This document shows, piece after piece, positions 62,799-64,000 of a DNA stretch of 64,000 nt (positions are counted from its first letter, which is position 1; each line of letters starts with the position of its first letter). The translations under genes and the position numbers were made by a program. The DNA is from Nitrosomonas sp. (lineage in GTDB: Bacteria > Pseudomonadota > Gammaproteobacteria > Burkholderiales > Nitrosomonadaceae). The notes beneath the pieces were generated by a model. It worked only from the letters and a program-made list of their open reading frames with translations, did no database searches and was not told the DNA's origin. Location: contig JAHBZZ010000017.1 in assembly GCA_019635215.1 (NCBI GenBank), positions 1 through 64,000 of the forward strand, read 5' to 3'.

Positions 62799-63156
62799 GG
62801 CTCTCTAGCTCCTTTGCTTCCTTGTAACGTTGCTTAATCAAATCCACGTCCTGTTTTGGCGTTGAAATACCTTTTTTGGCTTTTTTCTGAAAAGCATGGA
62901 GAATATAAATTCTTTCTCCTAACTGGACGGCCTGAATACAACGGTATGCCTCTTTGTCGTATTTTAATGCGATTTCGATGACCCCTGAACCAACACCCTT
63001 AAAAATCTTTGCATCCTTCGGTATTCCGCCAAATTGGATAAGTTGAAGCTCATCCCCAATCAGCTTCCTGACTTCCTCTGGAAACGCCATAATATTTTTT
63101 CTGGTGTTTCCCAGCCATACAACAGGCCGTAACTTCGGGGGTTCCGCAATATTCAT
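62776..63156 (-). CDS. Gp49/HigB-like toxin
   Basis: The product is about 126 residues with MNIAEPPKLRPVVWLGNTRKNI, then VGSGVIEIALKYDKEAYRCIQAVQLGERIYILHAFQKKAKKG, split by a short helical region. This is the Gp49-like HigB (DUF891) pattern of RelE-superfamily mRNA-cleaving toxins. The ATG at 63156 is preferred; a TTG at 63165 extends it by three codons. Confidence 0.85.
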   Translation of the reverse strand: MNIAEPPKLRPVVWLGNTRKNIMAFPEEVRKLIGDELQLIQFGGIPKDAKIFKGVGSGVIEIALKYDKEAYRCIQAVQLGERIYILHAFQKKAKKGISTPKQDVDLIKQRYKEAKELESHEKTREH

Positions 63157-63188
63157 AACAACCAATTTATCATCTACAGAGCCATGGT

Positions 63189-63204
63189 ATAGGAAATATC
63201 CTAT
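63189..63204. promoter_or_regulatory. Inverted repeat upstream of higB-like gene
   Basis: ATAGGA-AATA-TCCTAT lies about 30 bp upstream of the toxin start, as expected for an operator of the HTH antitoxin. It contains TATAAT-like promoter sequence at its right edge (CCTATAATG). Confidence 0.5.
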
Positions 63205-63291
63205 AATGTCAACTTATAAAGCTTTCTTGGGGTTTCGCCTCAGTTTTAATAATCTCTTCTTCCGTAGTTGCTTTGTAGCATAGCAGGCTGC

Positions 63292-63435
63292 ATGGCTCAA
63301 GAGACACTCGTTAAACTTCCAACCCGGCCAAATAGTCGTATCGATGAGTTGCTACCAGATATCGCCGACCGCGTGGCGGCACATTCTGCTCAATGGACAT
63401 TACACCTTCTGGATTTCAAGAAATGCATTAGCTGG
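63292..63435 (+). pseudogene. Short frame cut by IS91-family copy 2
   Basis: From the ATG at 63292 the frame reads MAQETLVKLPTRPNSRIDEL, then LPDIADRVAAHS and QWTLHLLDF. It runs into the IS element at 63436, where it stops. The NSRIDELLP phrase recalls the end of IS66-type transposases, but the match is too short to name it. It could also be a non-coding stretch. Confidence 0.3.
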
Positions 63436-64000
63436 TCGATACTTTGAGAACAAATGTTTTCGTTCTCAAAGATCATGTCGACGGCCACACCCCGCGCCCA
63501 ATTCCACCAAAAGAACCTGCGCCAACCAGCTCAACACGCAGCGGTTGAAAATCAGCTCCACTATGAACGGCACCGACCGGAAGAAACCACTCTGTATCGG
63601 TTGGTGCAAGAGCACATCGGAACTTTCTTTGCGCAAGTTGAGACGGAAACCGGTTCAGGGTTACCTGACTTTGTTAAAGACGAATTTGAGGCATTTCTTG
63701 AATGTGGCATTCTGGCACAAGGGTTTCTACGTTTGCGTTGTGCCAGCTGTGCCCATGAGAAACTGGTAGCCTTTTCCTGCAAGCGGCGTGGATTTTGTCC
63801 CTCGTGCGGTGGGCGGCGCATGGCGCAGACGGCTGCTCACCTGGTTGATCACATCATTCCCCGGGCGCCGGTGCGCCAATGGGTGCTCTCACTGCCGATC
63901 CCATTGCGTTACCTGTTGGCTGCCCATCCGCATCTGCTCACACCGGTATTGCAGGTGATTCACCGTGCCATCTCAACTTTTCTGATCAAACAGGCCGGAT
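63436..64000 (+). mobile_element. IS91-family element, copy 2 (left part only)
   Basis: It begins at the same TCGATACTTTGAGAAC as copy 1 at 5048 and runs out of the window. The leading hairpin (63442-63471) has one mismatch, and its inner sequence is inverted relative to copy 1. Orientation is the same as copy 1, so about 58 kb lies between the two starts. Confidence 0.85.
63475..64000 (+). CDS. IS91-family transposase, partial at window edge
   Basis: The first 175 codons match the copy at 5087-6601 with scattered changes, clustered around codons 80-93 (ILAQGFLRLRCASCAHEK versus ILAHGFLRLRCSSCAHEK) and near codons 145-160. The zinc-binding cysteines are intact. The catalytic part lies beyond the window. 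Confidence 0.85.
   Translation, partial: MSTATPRAQFHQKNLRQPAQHAAVENQLHYERHRPEETTLYRLVQEHIGTFFAQVETETGSGLPDFVKDEFEAFLECGILAQGFLRLRCASCAHEKLVAFSCKRRGFCPSCGGRRMAQTAAHLVDHIIPRAPVRQWVLSLPIPLRYLLAAHPHLLTPVLQVIHRAISTFLIKQAG

Noticed and set aside
1..64000. tRNA or rRNA genes
   Set aside because: No cloverleaf-like or rRNA-like sequence was recognised on either strand by eye; a tRNAscan run would be needed to exclude one fully.

Overview
The window looks like betaproteobacterial DNA, most likely from an ammonia oxidiser of the Nitrosomonas type. This is inferred from two tandem cytochrome P460-family genes at the left edge; no taxonomic search could be run. From about 3.6 kb on, it is dominated by an IncP/RP4-like conjugative element carrying several layers of accessory DNA. 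No tRNA, rRNA or CRISPR array was recognised.

Layout: (1) 1-3.4 kb: the 3' end of a membrane-protein gene, two cytochrome P460 genes on the minus strand and a divergent LysR regulator. (2) 3.6-8.7 kb: a cargo block bounded by two 135-bp direct repeats that carry the last codons of a traF gene. It holds an IS5-type remnant, a KfrA-like gene, a broken ChaN-like gene, an IS91-family element and a darTG toxin-antitoxin pair. (3) 8.8-14.4 kb: an IS1595-family element with a nonsense codon, a DcmR-like regulator, an IS200 remnant, a tyrosine recombinase transcribed behind parDE, and mazEF. (4) 14.5-32 kb: a defence island with an orphan P-loop ATPase, a NYN-nuclease/NACHT-ATPase gene pair, decayed SIR2/GHKL/Tn3 fragments, a GmrSD-type DUF262 protein, and a type I restriction-modification operon that also carries a DUF1016 nuclease and a membrane SH3-domain protein. 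(5) 32-37 kb: HU, an SRAP-like protein, a RadC-like protein, an ArdC-Toprim protein and small plasmid genes. (6) 37-49 kb: a complete trbA-trbL P-type type IV secretion operon with an OmpA-like lipoprotein and a TrbN-like transglycosylase. (7) 49-54 kb: the replicon: KorB/ParB, a replication initiator followed by 11 iterons and a DnaA box, a KfrB-like gene, and parAG beside a centromere-like array of about 230-bp repeats. (8) 54.2-62.4 kb: a Phd/ParE module, then an RP4-type Tra1 region (traM-traL-traK, oriT, traJ-traI-traG-traF). (9) 62.5-64 kb: a HigBA-like module and a second IS91-family copy in the same orientation as the first.

Together, TraK/TraJ/TraI process oriT, TraG couples the relaxosome to the Trb channel, and Rep/iterons with ParAG/KorB maintain the element. 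Five toxin-antitoxin modules probably stabilise it. The least explained systems are the NYN-NACHT pair (16.6-19.7 kb), the SH3/DUF1016 insertions in the hsd operon, and the cargo block between duplicated traF 3' ends. All assignments rest on reading motifs and gene order by eye.
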